The notes beneath the pieces were generated by a model, which was not told the DNA's origin, ran no database searches, and saw nothing but the letters and a program-made list of their open reading frames with translations. The translations under genes were made by a program, and so were the position numbers. From contig CACZRP010000043.1 in NCBI GenBank assembly GCA_902783575.1, positions 1 to 63,656 of the forward strand: a stretch of DNA of 63,656 bases, written 5' to 3'. The stretch comes from an uncultured Eubacteriales bacterium. GTDB taxonomy: Bacteria; Bacillota; Clostridia; Lachnospirales; Bianqueaceae. Shown one piece after another: positions 26,315 through 34,995 of this stretch (positions are counted from its first letter, which is position 1; every line of letters starts with the position of its first letter).

Positions 26315-27523
26315 TTAATGCTTCAGATAAGCTTCTAAAAGCTCGGCAGGAATATGTTCTCTGATAAAAGCACTCTCAGCTGCCAGATGACGGGCTTTCT
26401 CGAGGCTGTCAGGAAGTTTCTTTAACGAAGAGACGGCGTCCAGATCCGTCAGGTACAGATTCCGGTCTTCGCCAGCCTTCGGCGAAAGATGGTTCTGGAT
26501 TCCCTCCAGCGCCGCATCAATCATCAGGGCAAACGCAAGGTAAGGATTGGCCAAGGGATCAGCGCTTCGAAGCTCCATCCGACGGTACTGTCCCTTCGCG
26601 GCAGGAATCCGGATCAGCTGGGAGCGGTTTCCATGAGACCAGGAAATATACTGAGGCGCTTTATGATCACCCAGACGCAGATAGGATTCTTTTACCGGGT
26701 TCAGAAAAGCCGTCATATCCAGAATATGCTCCAGTATGCCGCCGATCATCCCGGAAAAGGCCTCTTCGGAGTGGGGCTGAACAGACAGGTTGATATGAAA
26801 TCCGCTGCCGGGCTGTCCGGGAAGCGGTTTTGGAGAAAAATCAGCTTCCAGTCCGTTTCGAAAAGCAATGGTCTTAACGACCCGCTGGAACGTTATGGCC
26901 TGGTCGGCAGCGGTCAAAGGATCGCTGTATCTGAAATCGATCTCATTCTGGCCTGGTCCCTCTTCGTGATGAGAACGCTCCGGATGAAGCCCCATCTTCT
27001 CCAGGGTCAGACAGATTTCCCGCCGGACATTCTCACCATGATCCTCCGGGGCAATGTCCATATAACCGGCCTCATCGCAGGGAATCCGGGTAGGCTTGCT
27101 GTTCTCATCCAGCAGAAACAGATAGAATTCCTGCTCAGCACCGAAGGAAAAATCGTATCCTGCCTCGTGGGCCCTGCGAGCAGATTCCTTCAGCAGATAC
27201 CGGGTATCCTTCAGAAACGGCCTGCCATTTGGATCCGTAATCGAAGAAAACATCTGGACAACCTGACCGTGCTCAGGCCGCCAGGGAAGCGGCATGAGGC
27301 TCTCAGGCTCCGGATGAAGAAAGAGATCGCTGCAGGCCTCATCGGTAAAGCCGGCGATGGCGGAACCATCGAAGGAAATCCCATCCTCGAAAGCCCGCTC
27401 CAGTTCTCCCGGCATGATGGAAATATTTTTAGGCTTTCCGAATACATCACAAAATGCCAGACGGATAAATTTGACGTCCTCTTCCCGGACGAACTGCAGA
27501 ACCTCTTCCTTAGAATAATTCAT
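26315..27523 (-). CDS. glnA: Glutamine synthetase, type I
   Basis: Makes glutamine from glutamate, ammonia and ATP. It has 402 residues, somewhat shorter than the usual 440-470. Features seen are the beta-Grasp start (VKFIRLAFCDVFGKPKNI, DGSAIAGF), GAEQEFYLF with metal-binding Glu, HEEGPGQNEIDFRY, SGFHINLSVQ, and the ATP/Arg segment SWSHGNRSQLIRIPAAKGQYRRMELRSADPLANPYLAFA. The adenylylation Tyr region of the beta type is absent, so control is not by adenylylation. The ATG at 27523 has AAGGAG five bases upstream; a GTG at 27529 is a less likely start. It is cotranscribed with the split glutamate synthase. Confidence 0.92.
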   Translation of the reverse strand: MNYSKEEVLQFVREEDVKFIRLAFCDVFGKPKNISIMPGELERAFEDGISFDGSAIAGFTDEACSDLFLHPEPESLMPLPWRPEHGQVVQMFSSITDPNGRPFLKDTRYLLKESARRAHEAGYDFSFGAEQEFYLFLLDENSKPTRIPCDEAGYMDIAPEDHGENVRREICLTLEKMGLHPERSHHEEGPGQNEIDFRYSDPLTAADQAITFQRVVKTIAFRNGLEADFSPKPLPGQPGSGFHINLSVQPHSEEAFSGMIGGILEHILDMTAFLNPVKESYLRLGDHKAPQYISWSHGNRSQLIRIPAAKGQYRRMELRSADPLANPYLAFALMIDAALEGIQNHLSPKAGEDRNLYLTDLDAVSSLKKLPDSLEKARHLAAESAFIREHIPAELLEAYLKH

Positions 27524-27557
27524 AATCACTCCTTGTAAACTTGAACCCTTGGGGAAG

Positions 27558-28283
27558 CTAAACCCCGGCTGTGTAGAGTTGTTTGTATGGGTTTTTGGAG
27601 TCCGGCGTCACCACTGTAAACGGCCCCTCCAGCACCTGAGCGAAGGAATAGCCGAACAGCATGCAAAACTCCCGCACATAAGGTTCGATCTCTTCAAGAT
27701 CGGCGGGGGAGGCCGGTCTGGCGCTCACCTGCTCCGGAAAAACCACGTCATGACAATCGGAGCGAAGAAACACTTTTCCGCCATGCATCCCGGTACAGGG
27801 AAAATAGCCAACACATTTTTCAGATGGCTTTTCAAGATTCAGCACCGCGATCAGCCCGCCGGCCTGATATTCGCCCAGAAAGCTGCCGGCCCGCCCGCCG
27901 ATTACCATGACCGGCTTCTTATCCTGATAGGCCTTCATATGGATGCCCGCCCGATAACCGGCATTGCCCTTTACATAGATTTTTCCGCCCCGCATGGCAT
28001 AGCCGGCTGCGTCACCGATACTGCCATAGACAATGATGCTGCCATTGTTCATGGTATCGCCCACAGCATCCTGGGCATTGCCTTTCACGCTCAGATGGCT
28101 TCCATTCAGATAAGCCCCCAGTGCGTTCCCCGGAATCCCGTGAATTTCAATCGTTTTGTCACAGGTGCCGGCACCGATAAAGCGCTGCCCGAGGCAGTTT
28201 TCAATAAGCGTATCCTCCGGGGCTTCCCGGATTTTCTGGTTTAATGCCTGATGATCCAAACCGGCTGCATCAATAAACACCAT
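27558..28283 (-). CDS. Glutamate synthase GXGXG (alpha-3) domain subunit
   Basis: A 241-residue protein of the GXGXG right-handed beta-helix family (C-terminal domain of GltB, also FwdC/FmdC). Repeating signatures are seen: EIHGIPGNALGAYLNGSHLSV, GDTMNNGSIIVYGSIGDAAG, YAMRGGKIYVKGNAGYRAGI and MVIGGRAGSFLGEYQAGGLI. In Bacteria this domain is normally fused to GltB. A separate gene is the archaeal-type arrangement. Upstream in the same operon are the GATase and FMN subunits. The ATG at 28283 with GGAGG is preferred over a TTG at 28301. It starts one base after the previous gene stops. Confidence 0.88.
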   Translation of the reverse strand: MVFIDAAGLDHQALNQKIREAPEDTLIENCLGQRFIGAGTCDKTIEIHGIPGNALGAYLNGSHLSVKGNAQDAVGDTMNNGSIIVYGSIGDAAGYAMRGGKIYVKGNAGYRAGIHMKAYQDKKPVMVIGGRAGSFLGEYQAGGLIAVLNLEKPSEKCVGYFPCTGMHGGKVFLRSDCHDVVFPEQVSARPASPADLEEIEPYVREFCMLFGYSFAQVLEGPFTVVTPDSKNPYKQLYTAGV

Positions 28284-28284
28284 A

Positions 28285-29514
28285 TTATACCGCACCTCCA
28301 AACTTTTTTCTACGGATTTCTGCAGAATACGCCGCTGTTGTGGGCATCTTTTTCATCAATTCTTCATTCAGGGAAGAGAGCGGTACCTGATCACGGATCA
28401 AAGAAGTATAGATTCCCGCACGTTCCTGAACGCCGATCAGCATAAAGCCCTTCAGCAGATCATCCTGGATATACAGACGTTTAATGGAATGGTCGGTTTT
28501 CTCCTCATAAAGCGTCCCCTCATAGCTCCCGGCCGTCAGGGCATGTAAACCGAAAAAGCCGATGGCATTCATCGGGATCAGGTTCGTCAGGGCCTGGGAA
28601 GCACCGGTCATATTGACGCCGGCTGTAAAACCCTGCATCGAAGCGTTGGGAAGGATCGCCATGATCCGTTTCTTACCGCAGGACAGATCAAATCCCTGCG
28701 TGCAGTCTCCGGCGGCATAGATGTGCTCAATCGAGGTCGCCATCCGCTCATCCACCAGAATACCCCGGTCTGTTTTCCCTTCCAGCTCCTTGAACAAGGT
28801 CAGATTCGGCCGCACCCCCACACAAAGAACCAGCACATCGAAAGAGACTTCTTTTCCGCTGGCCATATAGGCCAGATTCTTCTCAAACCGCTTCACACTG
28901 TCGCCCAGCAGAAACTGCATGCCGTACCGCTCAAGATGCTGCTGCATCAGTGCGGCGCAGGGTTCATCCAGAATACTGGAAAGAATCCGGTCCGCCAGAT
29001 CGCAGACAGTGACTGACTGCACTCGCCTGAGCAGTCCCTCCGCGCATTTAAGGCCGATCAGGCCGGCCCCGATAATCAGCACCCTGGACGAGGCCCCCAC
29101 CATTTTCTCCAGACGGAGCATATCCTCCAGACTCATAAAAGCAGTCTTATTCTCCACCGTCTCAAGTCCCTCAAAAGCAGGAACAAAAGGAGAGGATCCT
29201 GTCGCCAGACAGAGCTCATCATATGGCAGTACCTCCCCGTCTGAAAGCAGCACCTCCTGCTGATCCTTCCGGATAGAGACAGCCCTCGTGCCATAGCGGA
29301 TATCCGCATTGATCTTCTGATAAAAATCCCCGTCCCGGTACTTCATATGATCCAGGGAAGTTTTTCCTTCCAGATAATAAGAGATGAGAGGTCGGTAGTA
29401 CAGCTCCTTTTCTTCGCTGATCACCGTTACAATCCCTCGCTGGTCCCGGGAGCGGATTCCTTCGGCGCAGCTGGCCGCGGCGATGCCGCCTCCGATGATC
29501 ACATAGCGTTTCAT
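28285..29514 (-). CDS. FAD-dependent NAD(P) oxidoreductase, nitrite-reductase/rubredoxin-reductase type
   Basis: A 409-residue pyridine nucleotide-disulfide-type reductase. FAD dinucleotide fold: YVIIGGGIAAASCAEGIR. NAD(P) fold: RVLIIGAGLIGLKCAEGL. Second FAD contact: HIYAAGDCTQG. A C-terminal domain of about 90 residues follows. It likely supplies electrons to the Fe-S subunits of the split glutamate synthase, taking the place of GltD. It shares a TGATG overlap with the upstream Fe-S protein, so translation is coupled. Confidence 0.88.
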   Translation of the reverse strand: MKRYVIIGGGIAAASCAEGIRSRDQRGIVTVISEEKELYYRPLISYYLEGKTSLDHMKYRDGDFYQKINADIRYGTRAVSIRKDQQEVLLSDGEVLPYDELCLATGSSPFVPAFEGLETVENKTAFMSLEDMLRLEKMVGASSRVLIIGAGLIGLKCAEGLLRRVQSVTVCDLADRILSSILDEPCAALMQQHLERYGMQFLLGDSVKRFEKNLAYMASGKEVSFDVLVLCVGVRPNLTLFKELEGKTDRGILVDERMATSIEHIYAAGDCTQGFDLSCGKKRIMAILPNASMQGFTAGVNMTGASQALTNLIPMNAIGFFGLHALTAGSYEGTLYEEKTDHSIKRLYIQDDLLKGFMLIGVQERAGIYTSLIRDQVPLSSLNEELMKKMPTTAAYSAEIRRKKFGGAV

Positions 29515-29954
29515 CAGATCACCTCCCGCTCTTCATATACAATGGCCCGGTTGGGACACCCGGCGACACAGGCAGGTTCCCCAAGACCGTTAGTAAGACA
29601 AAGCTCACATTTGCTCATCAGGCCGTCTGCACCCGGTGCCAGGGCTCCGTAGGGACAGACCAGCAGGCAGGTGTAACAGCCAACGCAGCGGCTGTGATCG
29701 ATCTGAACAACGCCAGCATCGCTTTTGGAAAGCGCCCCCGCGATGCAGCTTCTGACACAGATCGGATCCTCACAGTGCCGGCAGGAGACCGCATAGGTAA
29801 TCTTGTCGTCTCCTTCCACATGAATATTCGGAAAAATCGACTTTCCCTTCAAGGCCACTGCCATGTTCGGTTTACCGGAATTAGCGAAGGCACAGTTGTA
29901 TTCACACAGATGGCAGCCAAGGCACCACTCTTCATTCACATAAACCCTTTTCAT
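29514..29954 (-). CDS. Four-cluster ferredoxin-type electron transfer protein
   Basis: A 146-residue Fe-S protein of the HycB/CooF-like dicluster family. Cys motifs in order: CLGCHLCEYNC, CRHCEDPICVRSC, CVGCYTCLLVCPYG, then CELC with CVAGCPN. These would bind up to four [4Fe-4S] clusters. It probably connects the FAD reductase with the FMN subunit of glutamate synthase. It is directly flanked by both genes, with 2-base spacing upstream and a one-base overlap downstream. Confidence 0.9.
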   Translation of the reverse strand: MKRVYVNEEWCLGCHLCEYNCAFANSGKPNMAVALKGKSIFPNIHVEGDDKITYAVSCRHCEDPICVRSCIAGALSKSDAGVVQIDHSRCVGCYTCLLVCPYGALAPGADGLMSKCELCLTNGLGEPACVAGCPNRAIVYEEREVI

Positions 29955-29956
29955 CT

Positions 29957-31462
29957 CTACTCTCCTGCATGGGAGATTCCCAAAATCTCCAGCTCTTTCC
30001 CGCTTAGTCCGACACCGCGCAGCATCAGCCGGTTCCCCTTTAAAGCTTCGATGGAATTAATTCCCATACCGCCCATCAGCTCCATAATCTCGTGCCGCCA
30101 GGCATTCATCAGATTGACGAGCCGCTCGCTGCCGATATCCGGATTGAGCCTTTTGACCAGGTCCGGCCGCTGGGTCGCGATCCCCCAGTTGCATTTGCCG
30201 CTGTGACAGGTCCGGCAAAGATGACATCCCAGAGCCAAAAGAGCCGCCGTGGCGATGTAGCAGGCATCCGCCCCCAGCGCGATGGCCTTGACCACATCGG
30301 AGGCGCAGCGGATAGAACCGCCGACCACCAGGGAAACATTTCCCCGGATGCCTTCATCCCGCAGCCGTCTGTCCACGCTGGCGAGTGCCAGCTCGATCGG
30401 AATGCCCACATTGTCCCGGATCCGGGTGGGGGCCGCCCCGGTACCGCCCCGAAATCCGTCGATGGCGATGATATCCGCTCCGGACCGGGCGATGCCGCTG
30501 GCGATGGCCGCAATGTTGTGTACCGCCGCCACTTTGACAATAACCGGTTTTTCATAGTTAGTCGCTTCCTTTAAGGAATAGACCAGCTGCCTCAGATCCT
30601 CAATGGAATAAATATCATGGTGCGGGGCCGGGGAAATCGCATCGGTTCCCTCCGGGATCATCCGGGTCCGGGAAACATCGCCGACGATTTTGGCACCGGG
30701 CAGATGACCGCCGATGCCGGGCTTGGCGCCCTGGCCCATCTTGATCTCGATGGCGGCTCCGGCCTCAAGATAACCCTCATGAACACCGAACCGGCCGCTG
30801 GCCACCTGGACGATGGTGTTTGGCCCGTATCTGTAAAAATCTTCATGAAGACCGCCCTCACCGGTGTTGTACAGGATCCCCAGCTTGGTGGAAGCCCTGG
30901 CCAGGGATGCGTGGGCGTTGTAGCTGATGGAGCCATAGCTCATGGCAGAAAACATGACCGGCATGGACAAAGTGATCTGTGGCGGCAGCTTCGTGATAAG
31001 GTTCCCTTCCGGATCCCGGCTGATCTTTTCCGGCCTTTTTCCCAGAAACACCTTTGTTTCCATGGGCTCGCGCAGCGGATCAATGGACGGATTGGTGACC
31101 TGGGAAGCATTAATGAGGATTCTGTCCCAGTAAACCGGGTAAGGCTTCGGTGTGCCCATGGAAGAGAGCAGTACACCGCCGGTGGAGGCCTGACGGTAAA
31201 CCTCTTTAATCAGATCCGGCTGCCAGTTGGCGTTCTCCCGGAAGCTGCAAGGATTTTTGACAATTTTCAAAGCTCTGGTGGGGCAGAGACTGACACAGCG
31301 CTGACAGTTCACACACCTGGTCTCATCGCTGAGCATCATACCGGCTTCCTCTGAGTAGCTGTGTACCTCATTCGCGCATTGACGCTCGCAGACCCGGCAG
31401 TGGATGCACCGTTGTTCATTGCGGACGACTTCAAATTCCGGAACTATATAGTCTATACCCAT
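29957..31462 (-). CDS. Glutamate synthase FMN/Fe-S core subunit (GltB2-like)
   Basis: A 501-residue protein equal to the synthase domain of GltB with an N-terminal ferredoxin unit (CIHCRVCERQC and CVNCQRCVSLCPTRAL). The FMN barrel shows MSYGSISYNAHASLARAS, YNTGEGGLHE, GQGAKPGIGGHLPG, the IDGFRGGTGAAP glycine-rich loop and the cluster motif CHLCRTCHSGKCNWGIATQ. It makes glutamate from 2-oxoglutarate and ammonia delivered by the separate GATase subunit. The arrangement matches archaeal and Clostridial ferredoxin-linked glutamate synthases. It overlaps the GATase gene end by 10 bp, so translation is coupled. Confidence 0.93.
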   Translation of the reverse strand: MGIDYIVPEFEVVRNEQRCIHCRVCERQCANEVHSYSEEAGMMLSDETRCVNCQRCVSLCPTRALKIVKNPCSFRENANWQPDLIKEVYRQASTGGVLLSSMGTPKPYPVYWDRILINASQVTNPSIDPLREPMETKVFLGKRPEKISRDPEGNLITKLPPQITLSMPVMFSAMSYGSISYNAHASLARASTKLGILYNTGEGGLHEDFYRYGPNTIVQVASGRFGVHEGYLEAGAAIEIKMGQGAKPGIGGHLPGAKIVGDVSRTRMIPEGTDAISPAPHHDIYSIEDLRQLVYSLKEATNYEKPVIVKVAAVHNIAAIASGIARSGADIIAIDGFRGGTGAAPTRIRDNVGIPIELALASVDRRLRDEGIRGNVSLVVGGSIRCASDVVKAIALGADACYIATAALLALGCHLCRTCHSGKCNWGIATQRPDLVKRLNPDIGSERLVNLMNAWRHEIMELMGGMGINSIEALKGNRLMLRGVGLSGKELEILGISHAGE

Positions 31463-32553
31463 TTCATTGCCTCTTCCTTCACTTTTACCACCACGGCCTC
31501 GCCGCCGGAGGGGGCCCAGATATTCTCTGTATCCGGCTCCAGGGCCCGGATGGCTGCCTCTTCACTGGCAATAAAGACCTTATCCTCTTTTTCTCCCACT
31601 ACCATGGAACGAAGCTTCAGCCGGTCGTTCAGTGCCATCAGTCCGCCGGTAAATCCGAAGACAATGGAAAAAGGACCGGTAATGAGCAAAGAAGGGAACA
31701 TCATCCGAAGATAGGCGTGCCGTTCCTTCTCTTCGTTTTTCTCAGCTTCAATGGTGCTCCAGAAAGGCGCCGCGATAACACTGGCTGCCTCTTTTAGGGT
31801 AAGTCCCTGCCGGCGGATCAGATAGTCCATAATATAGGTTATGACTTCCGTATCGGTCTGCAGCGTGCACTGATAACCGAACATTTCTATAAAACGCCGG
31901 TTGGCGTCATAGGAAGAAATCTCCCCATTGTGAACCACGGAATAATCCAGCAGGGTAAAGGGATGAGCCCCGCCCCACCAGCCGGGTGTATTGGTAGGAT
32001 AACGGCCGTGGGCGGTCCAGGAATAACCTTCATATTCCTCCAGCCGGTAAAAAAGACCTACATCCTCCGGGAAGCCCACGGCCTTGAAGGTCCCCATATT
32101 TTTCCCGCTGGAGAAAACATAGGCGCCTGACATCTCGCGGTTGATTTTCATCACACACCGGGCCACCAGTTCCTTCTCGTCCAGCTGAAGCCTTATGAGC
32201 AGAGAGGGAAGAGGCGAAACAAAATAACGCCAGATCATGGGCTCATCGGTAATCAAAGGAATCGTGCGGGTCGGGATCCGCTCCGATTGAACGATCTCAA
32301 AATATTCTTTCAGAAAAGATTCACAGTTCTTCCTTGTCGTCCTGTCATCAAAAAACAGATGCAGCGCATAAAAATCTTTATACTCCGGATAGATACCATA
32401 ACCGGCAAAACCGCCGCCAAGACCGTTGGACCGCTCGTGCATTGGGATCATGGAACGGGCGATGCCTTCGCCGCTCATCAGTTTTCCTTCGGTTGAAATG
32501 ACGGCCGCGATGGCGCAGCCGGAAGGAATCCGGATCTGACCTTCTTTCTCCAT
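31453..32553 (-). CDS. Glutamate synthase class II glutaminase subunit (GltB1-like)
   Basis: A 366-residue protein with an Ntn-type glutamine amidotransferase fold. The nucleophile is Cys13 in PSGCAIAAVI, freed after removal of a 12-residue propeptide. Further motifs are NGLGGGFAGYGIYP, AHGRYPTNTPGWWGGAHPF and SVVHNGEISSYDANRRF. It hydrolyses glutamine and passes ammonia to the FMN subunit next to it. It is the first gene of the left nitrogen operon. Its leader carries the ANTAR hairpin and attenuator. The ribosome binding site AAGGAA lies about 10 bases before the ATG. Confidence 0.9.
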   Translation of the reverse strand: MEKEGQIRIPSGCAIAAVISTEGKLMSGEGIARSMIPMHERSNGLGGGFAGYGIYPEYKDFYALHLFFDDRTTRKNCESFLKEYFEIVQSERIPTRTIPLITDEPMIWRYFVSPLPSLLIRLQLDEKELVARCVMKINREMSGAYVFSSGKNMGTFKAVGFPEDVGLFYRLEEYEGYSWTAHGRYPTNTPGWWGGAHPFTLLDYSVVHNGEISSYDANRRFIEMFGYQCTLQTDTEVITYIMDYLIRRQGLTLKEAASVIAAPFWSTIEAEKNEEKERHAYLRMMFPSLLITGPFSIVFGFTGGLMALNDRLKLRSMVVGEKEDKVFIASEEAAIRALEPDTENIWAPSGGEAVVVKVKEEAMKWV

Positions 32554-32579
32554 GGATATCGGTTCCTTTCAAGGAAAAT

Positions 32580-32631
32580 AAAAAAAGCGCCCATCCCACA
32601 CAAAAAAGAGGGATGAACGCCTTTGCTCATC
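32580..32631 (-). promoter_or_regulatory. ANTAR-type antiterminator hairpin and attenuator, left arm
   Basis: Read leftward, GATGAGC and GTTCATC (32631-32625 and 32618-32612) form a 7-bp stem around hexaloop AAAGGC, with A at 1 and G at 4 as ANTAR domains require. The 3' strand of this hairpin is also the 5' strand of a terminator (GGCGTTCATCCC at 32621-32610 with GGGATGGGCGC at 32597-32587, then seven T). The two folds exclude each other. The hairpin lies at or within a base or two of the predicted transcription start. Confidence 0.8.
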
Positions 32632-32638
32632 TGCAGGA

Positions 32639-32667
32639 AGTATATACCGGATCTTTCATCTTGTCAA
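32639..32667 (-). promoter_or_regulatory. Promoter of left nitrogen operon
   Basis: On the minus strand -35 TTGACA (32667-32662), 17-bp spacer, -10 TATACT (32644-32639). Start of transcription is expected near 32632. Confidence 0.85.
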
Positions 32668-32694
32668 GAAATATTTGAAATAATATCGGCAATC

Positions 32695-32719
32695 TGCAGG
32701 ATTTGAAAAAAATCCTGCA
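32695..32719. promoter_or_regulatory. Central dyad between divergent promoters
   Basis: Perfect inverted repeat TGCAGGATTT / AAATCCTGCA with a five-base spacer, placed about 28 bp from the left -35 box and 8 bp from the right -35 box. It may be a shared operator for an unidentified protein. Confidence 0.6.
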
Positions 32720-32726
32720 AAAGGTG

Positions 32727-32755
32727 TTGACAAATCAGGATCAGGGGAGTAGAAT
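32727..32755 (+). promoter_or_regulatory. Promoter of right nitrogen operon
   Basis: Consensus -35 TTGACA (32727-32732), 17-bp spacer, -10 TAGAAT (32750-32755). Start of transcription is expected near 32762. Confidence 0.85.
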
Positions 32756-32764
32756 AGCGCTCGT

Positions 32765-32819
32765 AAAGGCAAAGGCGTCTTTCGTATATCCGCGAAAGGC
32801 GCCTTTGTCTTATTTTTTT
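32765..32819 (+). promoter_or_regulatory. ANTAR-type antiterminator hairpin and attenuator, right arm
   Basis: AAAGGC (32765-32770) pairs with GTCTTT (32777-32782) around hexaloop AAAGGC (A1, G4), identical to the loop in the left arm. The overlapping terminator has a 17-bp stem (32768-32784 with 32793-32809) followed by TTATTTTTTT. The hairpin and terminator cannot form together. The transcript begins only a few bases before the hairpin. Confidence 0.82.
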
Positions 32820-32846
32820 GAGCTCAAAGGAAAAGGAGAATAAAAC

Positions 32847-34943
32847 ATGAAAAGCGTACCGGAATATTTTGGAAGCCAGGTTTTTGATGACCGTGTGATG
32901 AGATCCAGACTCTCAGCCGATGTCTATGCCTCTCTCAGAAAAACCATCGATGAAGGACATCAGCTGGATTTGTCCGTCGCCAATTCGGTGGCCGAGGCCA
33001 TGAAAACCTGGGCTGTAGAGAAGGGCGCCACCCATTTTACCCACTGGTTCCAGCCCCTGACCGGTATCACGGCTGAAAAGCATGACAGCTTCATCTCCCC
33101 CTCGCCGGACGGCAGTGTCATCATGGAGTTTTCGGGCAAGGAGCTGATCAAGGGCGAGCCGGATGCCTCCTCCTTCCCCAGCGGCGGCCTGAGAGCTACC
33201 TTCGAAGCCAGAGGCTATACCGCCTGGGATCCCACCTCTTACGCATTTATTAAAGGAAAAACTCTGTGTATTCCGACGGCCTTCTGTTCCTATGGCGGGC
33301 ACGCCCTGGACAAGAAAACCCCGCTGCTAAGGTCCATGGAAGCGCTGAACACTCAGGCTTTGCGGATTCTGCGGCTCTTTGGAAACACCACGGCCAAACG
33401 GGTTGTTTCCTCTGTGGGACCGGAGCAGGAATACTTCCTGATTACCCGGGAGATGTACGAAAAGCGCCCGGATCTGAAATATACCGGCAGAACGCTTTTC
33501 GGCGCCAAACCGCCCAAAGGCCAGGAGCTGGATGATCATTATTTCGGAGCCATCAAGCCCGGCGTGGCTGCCTTTATGGAGGATTTGAATGACGAACTCT
33601 GGAAGCTGGGCATCATGGCAAAAACCGAACATAACGAAGTTGCCCCCGCCCAGCATGAGCTGGCCCCGATTTACACCACCACGAATATCGCCACAGATCA
33701 TAACCAGCTGACCATGGAGATCATGCAGAAAGTGGCTGCCCGGCACGGCCTCGTCTGCCTGCTGCATGAAAAACCCTTCGCCGGCGTCAACGGCTCCGGT
33801 AAACATAACAACTGGTCCATTGCCACCGACAGCGGTCAGAACCTGCTGTCTCCGGGAGAAACTCCCTACGAAAATGCCCAGTTCCTGCTCTTTTTGTGCG
33901 CAGTGATTAAAGCCGTTGATGACTATCAGGATCTGTTGAGGCTTTCCGTGGCCACTGCCGGCAACGATCACCGACTGGGCGCCAACGAAGCGCCGCCGGC
34001 TGTCATCTCCATGTTCCTGGGAGACGAGCTGGAAGCGGTGATGGAGGCCATCGAGAAGGATATCCCCTATGCCGGCAGCGAAAAAACCAAGATGAAGCTG
34101 GGGGTGGATGTTCTCCCGCAGTTCAACCGGGACAACACGGACCGTAACCGGACCTCGCCCTTTGCCTTTACCGGCAACAAGTTCGAATTCCGGATGCTGG
34201 GTTCCTCCAACAGTATCGCCTGCGCGAATATTATGCTGAACAGCGCAGTGGCTGAGAGCCTTCGGATTTACGCGGATCGGCTGGAAAACGTGGAGGACTT
34301 TGAAACCACGCTGCACGAAATGATCCGTAAAACCATTAAGGACCACCGCCGGATTATTTTCAACGGCAACGGATACGATGAGTCCTGGATCAAGGAAGCC
34401 ACCGAGAAAAGAGGCCTTCTGAACTACCGGACCACGGCGGACTGCATGCCCCATCTGCTGGACGAAAAGAACGTGGCCATGCTCACCGGTCTGAAAGTCT
34501 TTACCGAGGCCGAGCTTTATTCCAGACGCGATATTATGCTGGAAAACTACTGCAAGAGCGTCATGATCGAGGCCGGAACCATGGTGGAAATGGCCAGAAG
34601 GATGATCGCGCCGGCCACCTTGCGCTATGCGGCCGATGTGGCCAGGGCGGCGGTCGCCAAAAAGACGATTTCTGAAGCACTTCCCTGCAGCTGCGAGGTC
34701 AGGCTTGTTGAAAAACTGTCCGAGTTGGCGGACCAGATAGCTGAAAGGACAGATGAGCTGGCCAGCAGGTTGGAAGAAGTCCAGGGCATAGACGATATTG
34801 TAGAGCAGTCAGCGGCGGTACGGGACAGACTGCTGCCTCAGATGAGCGAGCTCAGAGATCCCTGCGATCAGGCCGAGCAGCTGACAGAGAGAAGCTACTG
34901 GCCCATGCCGACTTATGGAGAAATCCTGTTCAGTGTGAAATAA
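32847..34943 (+). CDS. glnN: Glutamine synthetase, type III
   Basis: A 698-residue glutamine synthetase of the large GSIII class. Motifs seen are [21 protein letters not shown], the [12 protein letters not shown] glutamate, [54 protein letters not shown] and a C-terminal helical extension ([20 protein letters not shown]). GSIII enzymes act as dodecamers and are often induced under nitrogen limitation. This is the first gene of the right arm, behind the ANTAR attenuator. AAAGGAG lies 7 bases before the ATG. Confidence 0.96.
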   Translation: MKSVPEYFGSQVFDDRVMRSRLSADVYASLRKTIDEGHQLDLSVANSVAEAMKTWAVEKGATHFTHWFQPLTGITAEKHDSFISPSPDGSVIMEFSGKELIKGEPDASSFPSGGLRATFEARGYTAWDPTSYAFIKGKTLCIPTAFCSYGGHALDKKTPLLRSMEALNTQALRILRLFGNTTAKRVVSSVGPEQEYFLITREMYEKRPDLKYTGRTLFGAKPPKGQELDDHYFGAIKPGVAAFMEDLNDELWKLGIMAKTEHNEVAPAQHELAPIYTTTNIATDHNQLTMEIMQKVAARHGLVCLLHEKPFAGVNGSGKHNNWSIATDSGQNLLSPGETPYENAQFLLFLCAVIKAVDDYQDLLRLSVATAGNDHRLGANEAPPAVISMFLGDELEAVMEAIEKDIPYAGSEKTKMKLGVDVLPQFNRDNTDRNRTSPFAFTGNKFEFRMLGSSNSIACANIMLNSAVAESLRIYADRLENVEDFETTLHEMIRKTIKDHRRIIFNGNGYDESWIKEATEKRGLLNYRTTADCMPHLLDEKNVAMLTGLKVFTEAELYSRRDIMLENYCKSVMIEAGTMVEMARRMIAPATLRYAADVARAAVAKKTISEALPCSCEVRLVEKLSELADQIAERTDELASRLEEVQGIDDIVEQSAAVRDRLLPQMSELRDPCDQAEQLTERSYWPMPTYGEILFSVK

Positions 34944-34995
34944 AGAAAGAACGTAAGAAAGTAAGTAAGAAAACAGGAAAGGAACAGCTTGTTTT

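Noticed and set aside
32580-32819. Glutamine riboswitch in the nitrogen leaders
   Set aside because: The leaders are too short and lack the three-way junction of glnA-type riboswitches. The hexaloop hairpin over a terminator fits ANTAR control.
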